From the NCBI RefSeq assembly GCF_019059575.1, contig NW_024881518.1, positions 930,001-994,000 of the forward strand: 64,000 nucleotides of DNA, read 5' to 3'. Positions within the stretch are counted from its first letter, which is position 1. Every line of letters begins with the position of its first letter. The notes beneath the pieces were generated by a model, which searched no databases, had not been told where the DNA came from, and saw nothing but the letters and a program-made list of their open reading frames with translations. The DNA is from Amphibalanus amphitrite. Lineage: Eukaryota > Arthropoda > Thecostraca > Balanomorpha > Balanidae. A program made the position numbers and the translations under genes. Shown piece after piece: positions 9,759 through 21,900 of this stretch.

Positions 9759-10848
9759 GATCATTTCCTAAGTTCTATCCTAGTAATTGATCCCAACTGG
9801 ATTGAGCAGTTAGCGAACAATGAAGACGGCCAAGGCAACACGGCCAATTAGTGATGCCATATGAAATAAAAAACAAAAAATGAGAAAGACACGTGCTAGC
9901 TAAGTCTGCAGCATTCTCCCAGCTTCGTGATTCAAGAAACAAGTTTCAAACAAGCACTTCCTTTAGTGTTAGCCTTGTTTCTTATTCCAGTCAGGTTTTT
10001 GTTCTTCTTTCCAGTTTCCTCGAAAAATGCACTGTCCGTTTTTTCGTGGGAAAATGCACTGTCATGTTGCAAAAAGATGTACCTACCGTACCTTCTGCCT
10101 ACATGCTATCAATGCTAAGCGACGGCGTTCGCTCCGTCCAAGCTCGCTAGCGATAATTCGGCCAACAGATGGCGGGACGGCAAGGAGGCATTCACCCAAT
10201 AGTACGGAGACGCCAATCCAGTATCTTGTCCTTATCCATCCAGATAAGTATCTATCCAAACATCGCTAGATTATCCATGAGGACCATGACAGTGCCATAG
10301 TGTTACCAAACGTAGCAACGGGTCCTGTGGCAAGCATCATTTCAGCAACAGCAACGGTGTTTTACAGCGTCACGTCTCAGGCAGCATTTTAGCTCTCAGT
10401 GTCGTCAGTAGCTTTACAGCGTATCTGAAACATTTTAAGAAGCTGTCAATGCAAATCATGTCGCCTCTGCATAATAGGTCCATTTGCGGACTGTAAAAGT
10501 TTGATTTATGTCGAAAAATGACATAAATATGCAAATGTGATGGCTGTTTGCAGCAGGCATTATCATTTAGATGCATAGTTATTCTTATGCTACAGGCGAG
10601 CAGCTTTTGACAAGATGCGTTTGGAACTGCGCCGCTCTGTGGACAGCGCAGTATCTTCAGCAATAAAGAGTTATCTATTGGGGCAAAGAATACTGATATC
10701 AGGGAACTAAGATTAAAAGACCCTTATAAAAGGAATACAAGTGGTTTGTTTTTCAATTTAAAATAAAAAATAAATTGCACAAACCTTAGGATATTTATCA
10801 ATTCAGGAGAGTTCGCTAGCAATTCAAAGGTGGAATGCATCCGCCATC
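9759..10848. other. Intergenic stretch, nothing recognised
   Basis: This is the presumed upstream region of the minus-strand THAP gene. I see no convincing exon, repeat boundary or RNA gene. A minus-strand frame around 10370-10663 has no recognisable domain. Confidence 0.4.
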
Positions 10849-10853
10849 CACAA

Positions 10854-11032
10854 TGAAGTAGACAGCACGGCGTCCCGTTCAAAAACTGTATTGCTTCCCG
10901 GCCGCTCACCCGAGGTCGTGTCACAGATACTGCCCGAGGCACCGGGCGAGTCCACTGGGACGAGAGGGGTGACCAGTATGCGAGGGAGAGAGGGAGGGAG
11001 GCCGCCGGTAGAGGCGAGAGCCGGTTATGACA
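10854..11032 (-). repeat. 3' LTR of the second Ty3/Gypsy element
   Basis: A 179-bp repeat, TGTCATAACC...CTACTTCA on the minus strand, matching 15323-15501. Confidence 0.93.
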
Positions 11033-11126
11033 TCCCTCCACCCCGCAATATAACATAATCACAACTAACGTAACAACAAAACTCTGGTCACTTTTAACGA
11101 TATCAGGCACGGAGAGCTCACAAACT

Positions 11127-14100
11127 TCACTCACACAACAGCCGGTCCGGCCGCCGTAACGTCTCTCGCGGACGCAGATTGTATCGCGGCGCCGGCGGCG
11201 GTCCGCCCGCCGGGACCGACGGTGACCCGTCCGAAGCAGCCGGGGCCACCGCCCAAGCCGTCAGTCCGGCCCTCGGCGGTACGTCGGCATCAAACAGGTC
11301 CCGCCGCGTCCGATCCAGGTCCAGCGCCCGTCCAGCGGTCGGCGGCGGTACGTCGGCCATAGTCCGGCGCGGCCGGACCCGATCCAGATGCCTCCAGATC
11401 ACTCTCCCATCCTGCAACTGAACAGCCAGTTTTACTCCCTTCCGCACCACTATCACACCCGGCAGCCATTTACAACCAGCAGCACTTTGTACACGATCAA
11501 CGGCTGACACAAACACAGCATCGCCTACGCACACGGAACGTTCATAGGAGCCCCTGTCGGCGTACTGTTTTTGTTTGTCCTGGTTTTTCCTCACTCTACC
11601 ACTCAGATCAGGCCTGACCAGATCCAGCGGGGTTCGCACCGTCCTGCCAAGGAATAATGCCGCTGGGGACACCTGGGTGGTTGTGTGCGGTGTTGTGCGA
11701 TAGCGCAGCAGAAAACGCGCTATTTTGGTGTGAATCGTGCCCGATGTTTGCTTTTTAATGCTGTTTTTCAATGTCTGAACACTACGCTCCGCCAAACCGT
11801 TAGATTTCGGAGACAGTGCAGGAGAAGTCAAAAGATGAATGCCATTCGAGCGACAGAACGTCTGAAAAGTCTCAGACAAGAAACATTGTGCGTTGTCAGA
11901 CACAAGAGTCTTTGGCAGCCCCCACGAGGAAAATGAAGCGCGCAAATGTTCTATGGTGGTCTCGGACGTGCATGATCGCGACGGAAACACGTCCATCCAC
12001 TTTGAATGAGCGTCAATGACAATTAATACCCACCAGCCATCAATTGGACCACAATAATCTACGTGCACACGCTCCCATGGTTTTGATGGCCAAATCCATG
12101 GGTGCAGCGGAGTCTCAGGTACGTTGGCACGATAAGCCTGACATTTGCCACAATTCTGTGCAATGGATGTGATGTCCTGATCAAGGTTAGGCCACCACAC
12201 ATACATTCTTGCGAACGACTTGGTGCGCGTCTCTCCGCAGTGCCCGTCGTGTAGAAGACTCAAAATTTTTGCCCTTCCCTGTGGCGGTATCACAACGCGC
12301 GAACCCCACAATATACATCCATCCTGAATGCTCAGCTCGGCTTTACGGGACCTAAAAGGTCGGAAATCTGGCGACAGCACCTCCCCGTCATCCGGCCAGC
12401 CCTCCTGAACATACTGAAGCACGACAGCCAAGACAGGGTCTCTAGAGGTCCACCGGCGAATGTGGTCCACAGTGACCGGAGACGCGTCTAAAAACTCCAT
12501 CAAATGTATCGTCTCCGCCGGAACGGGGCTCGACTGACCGACCACCGACGACGGGACGGGCAGCCGACTGAGCGCGTCACAGTGAGTTTGTTTAACGCCG
12601 GGGACGAATTCAAGGCGATAATCATACGCTCCCAGCATAAGGGCCCACCTGACCACCCGGGGCGATGCCATCAGTGGGAGCGGCTTGGACTCACCTATCA
12701 GCCCCAGCAGGGGCTTATGATCGGTCCGTATTGAAAACGGACGGCCCGCCAGATAATAGTGGAACCTCTTTACACCGGCCACCACCGCCAAACCCTCCCG
12801 GTCGGTCTGGGAGTAGCGCCTTTCAGTCTCGTTTAAAGAGCGCGAATAAAACGCGATCGGTCTCTCCCCTTGCCTCGTTTGCTGGCTAAGAATGCACCCC
12901 AATCCCACTGGACTGGCGTCACATGCCAAAATCACAGGGAGTTTTGGGTCAAAATGTCCCAAAACGGGAGGGCTTTTGAGCAAACGTTTCGCATCCTCAA
13001 AAGCTCTCCTTTCAATGTGCGTCCACCGCCAAGGGCGATTTTTCCGTAACAGAACATAGAGCGGCGAAAGGGTGGTGGCCAAACCCTGCAAAAATTTTCC
13101 GTAGTAATTGATAAGGCCGAGCCAGCACCGCAGCTCGGAGACATCTCGGGGCTCTGGCGCGCCCGTGATGGCAGCGACCTTTTCCTCAGTCGTCTCCACG
13201 CCGCTCCCGCTGACCTTGTGACCCAGGTACGTTACGCTGTCCACGCCCAAACAGCACTTGTCCCGGTTCGCCCTGAGACCCGCCTCACGCAGCCGGCGCA
13301 ACACCTCACGCAGCGCTACATCATGACTTTCCACAGTCTCACCCGCCACGACAACATCATCGAGGAACACACACACACCCTGTATCCCCGCTAGCAGCGT
13401 GTCCATGGTTCTCTGGAACAGGGACGGGGCTGAAGCGTACCCGAAGCTAAGTCTCGTGGGTCTCAGCAATCCCCTCTGTGTGTTTACGGTCAGAAAGTCA
13501 CGTGAACTCTGATCGAGAACCATCTGGTTGTACGCGGACTTAAGGTCTATCTTTGAAAAGACCTTACTGCCCGTTAAGCGTGTTAGCAGCTCTTCCACGC
13601 GTGGAAGCGGATATTGGTCCACCTTGGCCACCCTGTTGACCGTGAGGCGATAGTCCCCACATAACCTGATCTTTCCCCCTGGTTTTGGCACGACGACTAG
13701 GGGGGCGGCCCACTTACTGTGCTCCACCGGCTCCCACAGTCCTTGCTGGATCTGTTTCTCCAGCTCGGCATCCACCTGCTCGCGGAATGCCAGTGGGACT
13801 GTGCGAGCTTTGAAGAATCTCGGCTTCACATCGGGATCCACCGAAATGGTCACCTCAGCGCCACGATAGCACCCCAAACCATCGCTGAAAACTTCAGAAA
13901 ACTCATGAACGAGCTTCTGAGCCCGAGAGCGGTCGGTAAGCTGACATATGGAGGGCCAGTCCAGTCGTATGGTCGACAGCCAGTTTCGACCAAAAAGAAA
14001 TGGTCCCTCGCCCTTAACTACCACCAGCGGCAGCTGTGCTCGCTGCCCGCCATACTGAACATCCACCATCGCCTGACCACACACCCCTAACACCTCACCG

Positions 14101-15281
14101 CTGTAAGTTTTCAACAGTTTGTCACATGGCCTAAGATGGGGCCCACCGACCGGCCAAGTACCCTTGAACACTTTCTCTGAGCAAACAGACAATGCAGCTC
14201 CCGTATCTAACTCCATACGTAGCGGGCAGCCGTCCACACATACATCAACCATTAGTGGTGGTTTACGATCTACTCCCAACTGCACCCCTTGAGCACGGAA
14301 CAAGTAATATGGCTCGTCCTCACCGTCATTGTGGGGCGCCGCGCCACTCTGAGAAGTCCCAGGCGTCACGGACGGCTCCGGCTGCTCCTCCTCCTCCAGC
14401 AGCCGGACACGCTGAGACCCGGCGCGGCTCCGGCAGGCCGCTCTGGTGTGGCCCACGGCTCCGCACGCATAACAGTTCTGCGAGCGGAAGGGGCAGGCCG
14501 CCGGGACGTGCCGTCGGCTGAGACAGCGGCTGCAGGTACCCCGCGCCGGCGGAGCGCGGGAGGCAGCCCCGCCGGTGTCCAATGGACGCTGATTGTCGTT
14601 CACCAGTGCTCGCCGACTGTCGTTCACCAGTGCTCGCCGGCTGTCGTTCACCAGGGCTGGTCGGCTGTCGTTCACCATCCTCCGTCGTGTCCCATCGACT
14701 CGTCCGATGACGGCAGACGACTCGGAGCGGCCGCTGAGCTCGGCTGCACTGGCTGCTGCCGACTCGTGGGCCTGAGCGATCTCCAGAGCCGTGTCCAGAG
14801 TCAGCCGCGGCTCGCTCAGCAGACGTGATTGCAGCCGCTCATGCTGAATACCGCAAACCAGTCGGTCACGAAGCATCTCGTCCAGCTGGCCTGGCTGAAA
14901 CTTGCAGGGCTTCGCAAGCTTGCGGAGCCTCGCCGAAAACGACGACACTGACTCTCCAGCATCGCGAGTGCAGGAGTGAAACCGAAATCTGGAGACAATT
15001 GCAGATTGTTGCGGTTCAAAGTGATCGACCAATATCTTCACAAGCTCCTTGAACGTTTTGTCTCCCACTGCGGCTGGGGCTATGAGGTCCTCCAGGAGGC
15101 TGAAGGTGCTGGCGCCAACCGCGCTCAGCAGTATGGCGCGGCGCTTCTCGACTTCATCTTCACCGACGCTGTTGGCGACAAAGTGCTGTTCGAGACGCCT
15201 GCTGTACGCGCCGAACGACTCCACTGCCGCATCAAACTCGGGCGCCCGGCTCACTGACGCCATCACTGCTTCCCTTGCCAC
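11127..15281 (-). CDS. Gag-Pol polyprotein (Ty3/Gypsy)
   Basis: A single 1,384-residue frame that starts about 40 bp after the 5' LTR. Gag contains a stretch of about four tandem VNDSRRAL units near residue 205, then CCHC knuckles near 245 (CSRCLSRRHVPAAC) and 268 (CYACGAVGHTRAAC). Protease has MELDTGA near 356. Reverse transcriptase carries FLDDVVV near 645. RNase H has LACDASPVG. Integrase has an HHCC finger (HDGHCGE...CGKCQ) and a core with VHVDYCGP, VSDNAQCF and SNGLAERSV. Domain order is that of Ty3/Gypsy. The frame looks intact. Confidence 0.94.
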   Translation of the reverse strand: MAREAVMASVSRAPEFDAAVESFGAYSRRLEQHFVANSVGEDEVEKRRAILLSAVGASTFSLLEDLIAPAAVGDKTFKELVKILVDHFEPQQSAIVSRFRFHSCTRDAGESVSSFSARLRKLAKPCKFQPGQLDEMLRDRLVCGIQHERLQSRLLSEPRLTLDTALEIAQAHESAAASAAELSGRSESSAVIGRVDGTRRRMVNDSRPALVNDSRRALVNDSRRALVNDNQRPLDTGGAASRAPPARGTCSRCLSRRHVPAACPFRSQNCYACGAVGHTRAACRSRAGSQRVRLLEEEEQPEPSVTPGTSQSGAAPHNDGEDEPYYLFRAQGVQLGVDRKPPLMVDVCVDGCPLRMELDTGAALSVCSEKVFKGTWPVGGPHLRPCDKLLKTYSGEVLGVCGQAMVDVQYGGQRAQLPLVVVKGEGPFLFGRNWLSTIRLDWPSICQLTDRSRAQKLVHEFSEVFSDGLGCYRGAEVTISVDPDVKPRFFKARTVPLAFREQVDAELEKQIQQGLWEPVEHSKWAAPLVVVPKPGGKIRLCGDYRLTVNRVAKVDQYPLPRVEELLTRLTGSKVFSKIDLKSAYNQMVLDQSSRDFLTVNTQRGLLRPTRLSFGYASAPSLFQRTMDTLLAGIQGVCVFLDDVVVAGETVESHDVALREVLRRLREAGLRANRDKCCLGVDSVTYLGHKVSGSGVETTEEKVAAITGAPEPRDVSELRCWLGLINYYGKFLQGLATTLSPLYVLLRKNRPWRWTHIERRAFEDAKRLLKSPPVLGHFDPKLPVILACDASPVGLGCILSQQTRQGERPIAFYSRSLNETERRYSQTDREGLAVVAGVKRFHYYLAGRPFSIRTDHKPLLGLIGESKPLPLMASPRVVRWALMLGAYDYRLEFVPGVKQTHCDALSRLPVPSSVVGQSSPVPAETIHLMEFLDASPVTVDHIRRWTSRDPVLAVVLQYVQEGWPDDGEVLSPDFRPFRSRKAELSIQDGCILWGSRVVIPPQGRAKILSLLHDGHCGETRTKSFARMYVWWPNLDQDITSIAQNCGKCQAYRANVPETPLHPWIWPSKPWERVHVDYCGPIDGWWVLIVIDAHSKWMDVFPSRSCTSETTIEHLRASFSSWGLPKTLVSDNAQCFLSETFQTFCRSNGIHLLTSPALSPKSNGLAERSVQTLKNSIKKQTSGTIHTKIARFLLRYRTTPHTTTQVSPAALFLGRTVRTPLDLVRPDLSGRVRKNQDKQKQYADRGSYERSVCVGDAVFVSAVDRVQSAAGCKWLPGVIVVRKGVKLAVQLQDGRVIWRHLDRVRPRRTMADVPPPTAGRALDLDRTRRDLFDADVPPRAGLTAWAVAPAASDGSPSVPAGGPPPAPRYNLRPRETLRRPDRLLCE

Positions 15282-15322
15282 TAATCACCGCGCGGCGCAC
15301 ACGTTCACCGCCTCGTCGCCAT

Positions 15323-15501
15323 TGAAGTAGACAGCACGGCGTCCCGTTCAAAAACTGTATTGCTTCCCGGCCGCTCACCCGAGGTCGTGTCACAGATACT
15401 GCCCGAGGCACCGGGCGAGTCCACTGGGACGAGAGGGGTGACCAGTATGCGAGAGAGAGAGGGAGGGAGGCCGCCGGTAGAGGCGAGAGCCGGTTATGAC
15501 A
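15323..15501 (-). repeat. 5' LTR of the second Ty3/Gypsy element
   Basis: A 179-bp LTR next to the primer-binding-like TGGCGAC on the minus strand. Confidence 0.93.
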
Positions 15502-15818
15502 CACAATTTCAGATATGGCGAGCTTTTTACCATCTAACAGCAATGTCAAAAATTTGGTTTTCGGCCTAGCAGACTTTTTCGGGCGGGAAACCTGTTTGAC
15601 TTAAGTATGGAAAAGTCCCACAAAATATAGAATATGCTTGTTTCAATGATAACTCAGGTGCACATGTGCTTCGGTCAGCACGGACACCTTTAGAACCATA
15701 CCCATGCTTTTTGGAAAACGACATCCCTGAGACTTTGCCGGCGCCTAAATTGTATAGCATGACCATTGACCAGTCATACTGACGTTTTTTCGATTCTCTG
15801 CCCCCAGTACGGTCCGCG

Positions 15819-16702
15819 ATGTCGGGCCGCGGCTGTGGAGTGGTCTCCTGCTACCACGAGCACGTGTCACGACTCTCCGTCACGTTTGGCGCCGTCACGC
15901 TGGCGCTCGTTACGCTGTGCGTGGCTACCGACCGCTGGGTGACCACCACCGAGGGGTCGCCAGTGACGTCAGAGCCAGCCGCCTCCAGTGACGTCACCAG
16001 GTTCAGAATCGGCCTGCTGCGGATCTGCCGCCTGGCCGACCAGGAAGGTGATGGTGAGTTAACCAGCACATATTTCTCAACGTTAGCATACTGTTCACAG
16101 CTTCAGTGCAGACAACTTTTACGAGTCGGTACAGAAAAGCCGATAGGAAATAAAGTAAAGCCTTGTCCATCCTAAGCTCTCAATTTAAATATTCATATTG
16201 CTCCAGCGCTAATAATTAAAGGGACACTCCCACCTTAACATTAGTTTTGAGTTGAGATAGCCAAATTGGTGGCCATGGCCTGCAAATACCGGTTTGGGCA
16301 CTCACAACATCGACAAATGCTTTAATTCGGAGATATGGAATTTCAAACTTGCAGTTTTCGGATTCTAAGGGGCTAGTGCATTGGTATGCCCCCTTAGAAT
16401 TTGTGACGTCAGCGGAGATCTAACGATTTTTAAATCTTTTACTAAAACGTTTGGTAGCATGCGGTGGTATATGCTGCTTTGCGCGCAACAAATGCCGCAC
16501 TTTCAAATAAAGTCGCTAGGAACAGCGGAGATCCCAAAAAGTAAACAAAAGTAAAAGTCTAATATCTTGAAAACCGGTGAATATTTTTCGATGAAATTTG
16601 GTAGATATTCGTTTTCGCTCTTTCTGAACCGAGCGACATCACTTTCGTGCCAATTCATTAACTTTTTTGAAGGTGGGAGGGTCCCTTTAAGTAGCAGTTG
16701 AT

Positions 16703-16786
<84 letters not shown>

Positions 16787-18918
16787 CCTCCCTCCCTCCC
16801 TCCCTCTCTCCCTCCCCAGGTTCGAACTCCTCAGACTCCGAGGATTGCTCCTGGATTGATTATCTAAACACAGACCGTCTCACCAGCGTGGACATCAAAT
16901 CCATTCACCTGGTGGCCGTGTTCACCGTCAGCGTCGTCGACCGGATCAGGTCAGGTCGGCTCAGGTTATGTGCTAAATACCTAAAGGCATCTCAATTAAT
17001 ATGAAATAAAGGTAGACTTTCGATTTCTTTCGTTTTCAAGTTATAAACATCAAATGCATCTGCGCTGGCTTCTCGTGTGCTAGAAATGCATCCGGTTTAT
17101 CTCATTAATTCATCACAATTCACAATTGAGTATCAAGTTCCCAATGCTAGTTCCATAGTAATAAGTAACTATATCCGACCGTTCCTCTGACCTCTCACTC
17201 ATTACGTCATGACATTCACGAATGAAACACTCCACTCTGATACCTCTCCTGTCGTGCTAAATGCGTTCAATTTATATGTATGTCGTTGCCTGAGTAGTAA
17301 AGCATGAGCATTGAGCAGCGTCCATATCACATATGGGCATTTCGCCTCATTCTGCCCCCGAAGAGCACCTATTCGAGCAGCCGTTTCACGTGTCTTCCAC
17401 CCGAAGTTCCCTTGTCTCCTGTGGCGTTTTACCCGCTCCGTTCCACCGTGCGCAGGCGGATAGCTCCGGTGCTGGCACTGTGTCTGACAGTGGCCGTGGT
17501 CGGCTGCGTGCTCTCCATCGTGGGACACTGCAGAAAGTCGCGCTGCACCATCGCCGCTGCCGGCATGTTCGTGTTAGCAGGTGAGAAAGCCCACTGCTCA
17601 GTTAGACAGTGTGTATGCATAGATATAAGATAGTACAATGGAGGAAAGAAAAAAAACTTAGCAAATACAACCCTTTTGCTAAGTTATTTTGTGCAAGCCG
17701 CCTTATTATAGTGAGCTCAGAGCTGTATCATAAACTGAAATGAACCATCGTCTCAACAGCTTAAAAAAACAATTAAAGTAATTTTATTACAGTTCCCGTC
17801 CCCCAATGACCAATCAAACTCTTTCGCCCACGGAACCGAGCCGCGAACTGTAGCGTTATTGATGCTGGTATGCTGTGCCGGCGAACACAGATGCGATGCG
17901 GCACAGTCTATCCTCCCAGTGAATTTCCACCGCCAGCGATGCCGTGTCTGGAGCAGCGATGCGAGCGAGGGAATCTTCGCCAGAGTTCTGTCATGGCAGT
18001 CGCCAATCAGCACTAAGAGCCGTCCCAAGGACTTGGGGACTTCATGGACGATTCGATGCAAGGCTCACTTAGCCTTTGGGAGCGATGCTATGCATTTAAG
18101 CAGACTGCACCTGCGGGGCTCATTTTGAACATTGTGTTGTGTGTACCTACCCGAGTCCTGAACTAAGCATACACGTAACATGTGACCTGACCTGGACTAA
18201 CCCGAAAGGTCTTACGGTGGTCATGCACCTGACCCTCATCTTGGAGGTCTGATATCGACTTTGAATCTGACCTAGCCTGTTCCGGCAAATTAAAGGTCTG
18301 ATCCTTAATCCTGACTTTAGCTGATCCGGAGGATTTTATGTCGGCTTTGAGCCTGACCAAACCTCAGTCGACAGGTCTAATGGCGACTTGCTACCCCGGC
18401 AAGGTTTGATTTCGTTTTTCTTTACGTGACCTCGTATGCCCTGACCCGCAGGTCTGCTACTGGGCTCCGCTCAGGTGGCCATGATGAACATGCTCTCAGA
18501 CGAGTTCCTCGTTCGTCCGCTACGCTCCGGTGGCGCCACCAGCTACAAAATGGGCGCCTGCTTCTACGGCGCCGCCGCCGCCATCTTGGTCGCTCAGCTG
18601 GCGGCACTCATGTCCGCACACGCTTTTCTTCGGCGCGTGCGCAGTCCGGTCGACCTGCTGAAACGCGCGCCCACGCGTCCTCCGGAACTTTTTGTCGGGA
18701 CGCACAAGCTGGATCTCGCCGCAGAATCGCCCCTGGCGCCCGTGGTCGGTCACTCGCGTACGCTGCCCTCTCGCGGACGGTATGCGAAACAGGTGACATT
18801 TGACCTTGACGAGCCGCGCCCTCTAGTGGAGAACAATGGCGGCGTAGCGGGAGGTCACGTGAGGTCGCTGTGCGACCTGCACAGAGCCGATGATCGATTT
18901 GATTGTAGTAGAGTGTAG
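15819..18918 (+). CDS. Calcium-channel gamma subunit / stargazin-like four-pass membrane protein, four exons, 318 aa
   Basis: The coding exons read join(15819..16053, 16820..16949, 17456..17580, 18452..18918), 957 nt, with GT-AG borders and matching phases at all three junctions. The predicted protein has membrane segments at about residues 20-36, 126-145, 152-173 and 198-222. After segment 1 comes W40, then GLLRIC at 65-70 (compare GLWRTCC in gamma subunits), and Cys88 before IDYL. SYKMGACFYGAAAA opens segment 4. This is the claudin/PMP22/CACNG fold, closest in layout to gamma/stargazin proteins, which modulate voltage-gated calcium channels or AMPA receptors at the plasma membrane. The family placement rests on remembered motifs; a GSG1L-like or other claudin-fold protein is the main alternative. 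Intron 1 holds a TTAA element and a (CT)n tract. Confidence 0.82.
16220..16686 (+). mobile_element. TTAA-flanked MITE, family B copy 1 (T2/Kolobok-like ends)
   Basis: The element starts AGGGACACTCCCACCTT and ends AAGGTGGGAGGGTCCCT, flanked by TTAA at 16216-16219 and 16687-16690. At 467 bp it is too short to encode a transposase. TTAAAGGRR-type termini are those I recall for T2/Kolobok MITEs. It lies in intron 1 of the gamma-subunit-like gene. Confidence 0.8.
16707..16818 (+). repeat. (CT)n then (CCCT)n microsatellite forming a 3' splice-site pyrimidine tract
   Basis: About 75 bp of pure CT and then CCCT units run into CCCCAG at 16819, the acceptor of exon 2 of the gamma-subunit-like gene. 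Confidence 0.9.
18180..18451 (+). repeat. Degenerate TGACC/CTGACC array before exon 4 of the gamma-subunit-like gene
   Basis: About seven TGACC cores lie in the last 270 bp of intron 3, ending CTGACCCGCAG at the acceptor. Each CTGAC fits a branch-point consensus. Confidence 0.6.
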
Positions 18919-21900
18919 AGGGGAGGGGGGACTTTCGGGGGACTTTCGGGGGGAGGACTTTGAGGGAAAAAAATGTGAAGAGGCACTAGGCAGGGAAGGG
19001 AGGGGTAATCGGCAATGTTTTCACTGAGTGTGTATGTTAGGCTAGTGGATATCGTGGGCGATTTTTGTTATGGACTTGTCACATCAATGCTTGGCGAGAG
19101 CCGAGAACACAGCGATTTTTGTTGTAAGGACAAAATATATTCGTACTGTGTTTGGTAACGGGCCTTACAGATGAGATTGTGGTACTGCTGAAGTAATAGG
19201 CTTTAGTCTTTTGAAGCTGGAGGTGAGCGGTGATGGTCCTCCGACCAATAAGTCATGCGACACAGGCTGGGGAGAGGGAGACAGAGAAACGAAGAGGGGA
19301 AACGACATGGAAACGACGCTTCGATGGGACGCTCAGAAACAATCAAATATTGATATCTTCTCACCGATTAATGGTGGCAAAGCAGAAACATTTCAATTCA
19401 ATTATTGGTCATTATGTTATCCAGTGCCGTACTTTCCTATTGTAAACAACATTTACAAGGAATTTTCACTGGACAGTACCATTATGTAGCTGAAGCCTGA
19501 ACTTAGCAGGCTCAGCGATGCAAATTAGGTATATCTTCGGCATTAAGTACCTATAATAGCAGGGCTGTGGAGCGACTAACTTCGGACACAATCAACTGTT
19601 TAGTTTTTCTTTGCCGAAATCTGGTGCTACTAAACTAGCGTGAGCATTCATAATTTGACAGGAGCACTATACATGCTGATGGACGTTGAGTTGCAAGTTT
19701 CACATGTTTTCAACAAGATGCCTTTATGGGGAGGAAGAGCAACTTTCAAGGATTCAATATCCCGCTTTGCCCAGTTATCGTAAACAGTTTATCGGCGGGA
19801 ATAGACGCCATACAAGTTCAGAAATACTTGCGAAGTCAGGCTGCTCGAAGTAAAGCACCACAAATTCGGACAACTTCAGAGGCCTGCGGACGTTCTGGGG
19901 ACTAGGTTAAAATTAAATTAACGGTTCAGAGGCTCAATGAAGCAGCTCAAGACAATGTAATGAAGTCCAGATAAAAAACACCGGTGACATGGGCGTAGGG
20001 ACCTCACGAAATGTGTGTGTGTGTGTGTGTGTGTGTGGGGGGGGGGCAGCGAAACTTCAATGTCACTTTGTGGGAACCCCAATACGCCTATATGAAGAAA
20101 TTCTTTGCAGTTTTGTGCTCATCTCACCTTGCCGAACCATGTCCTGCTCTTAGTTTTGTAGTTAAATAAAAATAAAGATTTTACTTAAAACAATGGCTGA
20201 AAAGCGGGGGGGGGGCATGGCCCCCCGTTCCTACGCTTATGACCGGACCGGTGATAAAACATGGAGCCACCGATAAGGTAATTATGCTAAGGCTAATATT
20301 TGTTTTGTGATTCTAACTTTTTACTCCTGTTTCAGCGCACGGGTGAGGTGTTATATGCATTCATACATTGTAAGAAATTTGGCTCGACATAGTGACAACT
20401 GAAAAAAGATGTCGCGAGGAGCATGCTGTAATAAGCTCCTTCGGTACGAAAGTTACACCGAAATCACCACGTTTCACGTATGGCGTACGAACTTAAGCGT
20501 TCTTGTAAAATAATAAAACCAGACCAGCCTCTCAAAAGAGCCATCAATTACCCTAAACAATGCAATAGCTAGCTATGCATCAAATAGCATGTTTTAACTT
20601 TTGAGTACGATGTTTGCTGCTCGTAGCTTGCCAATACTACTAGCAACATTCCCGTAATGGCCATCGCCTAAAAGACAAATTATTCATATCACAGTCTATT
20701 TTGCATGGCAACGTTTGACAAGGAATTCAACACTCATCTCTGACACAACCACATACCATTCCAGACTTTTGCTGCCCTAACCATCTCACCACTGCCTCTG
20801 GAAGCTCCGTCCTGAACGCCTGACCCCTATCATGACCTCTCCCCACCACCCGGGACAAATCAATCGCACCTCTGACCCCGGCTTCACCAGGAGCCGGCGT
20901 CGGCAGCCGCTGGAGATCAATGACACCAGCAGTAGCTGCACATAACTCGGACAGGGGCGGCTGGAATGTCTTACGGAAAGCGGGTGACGGTGGCAGCACT
21001 GCAGGCGGTTACACCTGGGACTCAAAGATGCACAATTAGCTGCACAGAAGTGGTTGATCGAAACACGATTGGGACTGTAAATCAATGCGATGAAACGGAA
21101 CTAAAACGAACAACATCACTGACTAAATCATGCTTAATCATAAATACTTGGCGATCATATGAGCCAGCAACCACTTAAGCATTGCAAAGTGTTCAATGAT
21201 CGTTATGACAAGTCAACAAGATTAAATAACGGAATGAGCAACATTTTGTCAGTGAAAGAAAAACAGATTGCACAATAACGCAGGTGACTATTGACCTTTG
21301 TGACATTTTATCATGCATCAGCACTCAGCAAGGCAAACACTAGGGCCCCTCGTAATGTAAATACCAATCGCATGCATACAAGCTAGTGGACAATGCACAT
21401 GGCAACGGTAGACTAGATATAAAGCTGGCAGCGCGGAGATTTTCATACACTGTCATTGCAATTTACATGTGTGAAAATCCCGTTCCAAAAAGTACGCAAA
21501 TCTGGAAGAATCACAAGCAAATCGCAAGCAGTAAAACTCCTGGCGACAGTTAAGCCGATAGCACATCATACACTAAGCACGCAAAGCGCACCTGACGGCA
21601 AATGATGCCAGGCATTTAACCATTACATTTTCAACACAATGGATAAGCTACAAGACAGACTTCTCTATGCAGAAAAGTCTGTGACTACAGGCATCACCTC
21701 ACATCACATACACTCTACAGTTTATTTGGCGTTGCTAAGCCCGAAGTCGCTGCTAAGCCCGATGCTCCCATTCTGCTGATATACGTCAACCTTTGACGAC
21801 AAAGGCTAATGGATCACTGCTCCGGAGCAAAAGGAAGCAAACCTCCCATAGAAGGACGAAATCCAATAACTTGGATTCACAGAGGCGACGTGGAAGCCGC

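Larger units (their letters stand above)
10854..15501 (-). mobile_element. Second Ty3/Gypsy LTR retrotransposon, looks whole, very young
   Basis: Two 179-bp LTRs (10854-11032 and 15323-15501) differ at one base by eye. The target duplication is CACAA at 10849-10853 and 15502-15506. The element reads on the minus strand: TGGCGACGAGG directly follows the 5' LTR, and a polypurine tract GGGGTGGAGGGA precedes the 3' LTR. One gag-pol frame fills the interior. It is distinct in sequence from the element at 735-6513 but of the same general design. The near-identical LTRs imply very recent movement. Confidence 0.96.

Noticed and set aside
10370-10663. Minus-strand frame of 97 codons
   Set aside because: No recognisable domain and no splice or phase support with the THAP gene.
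20727-20999. Minus-strand frame that looks like an exon (FRTELPEAVVRWLGQQKSGM)
   Set aside because: It has a GTATGT donor but I found no family and no partner exon, so it is mentioned only in the intergenic entry.
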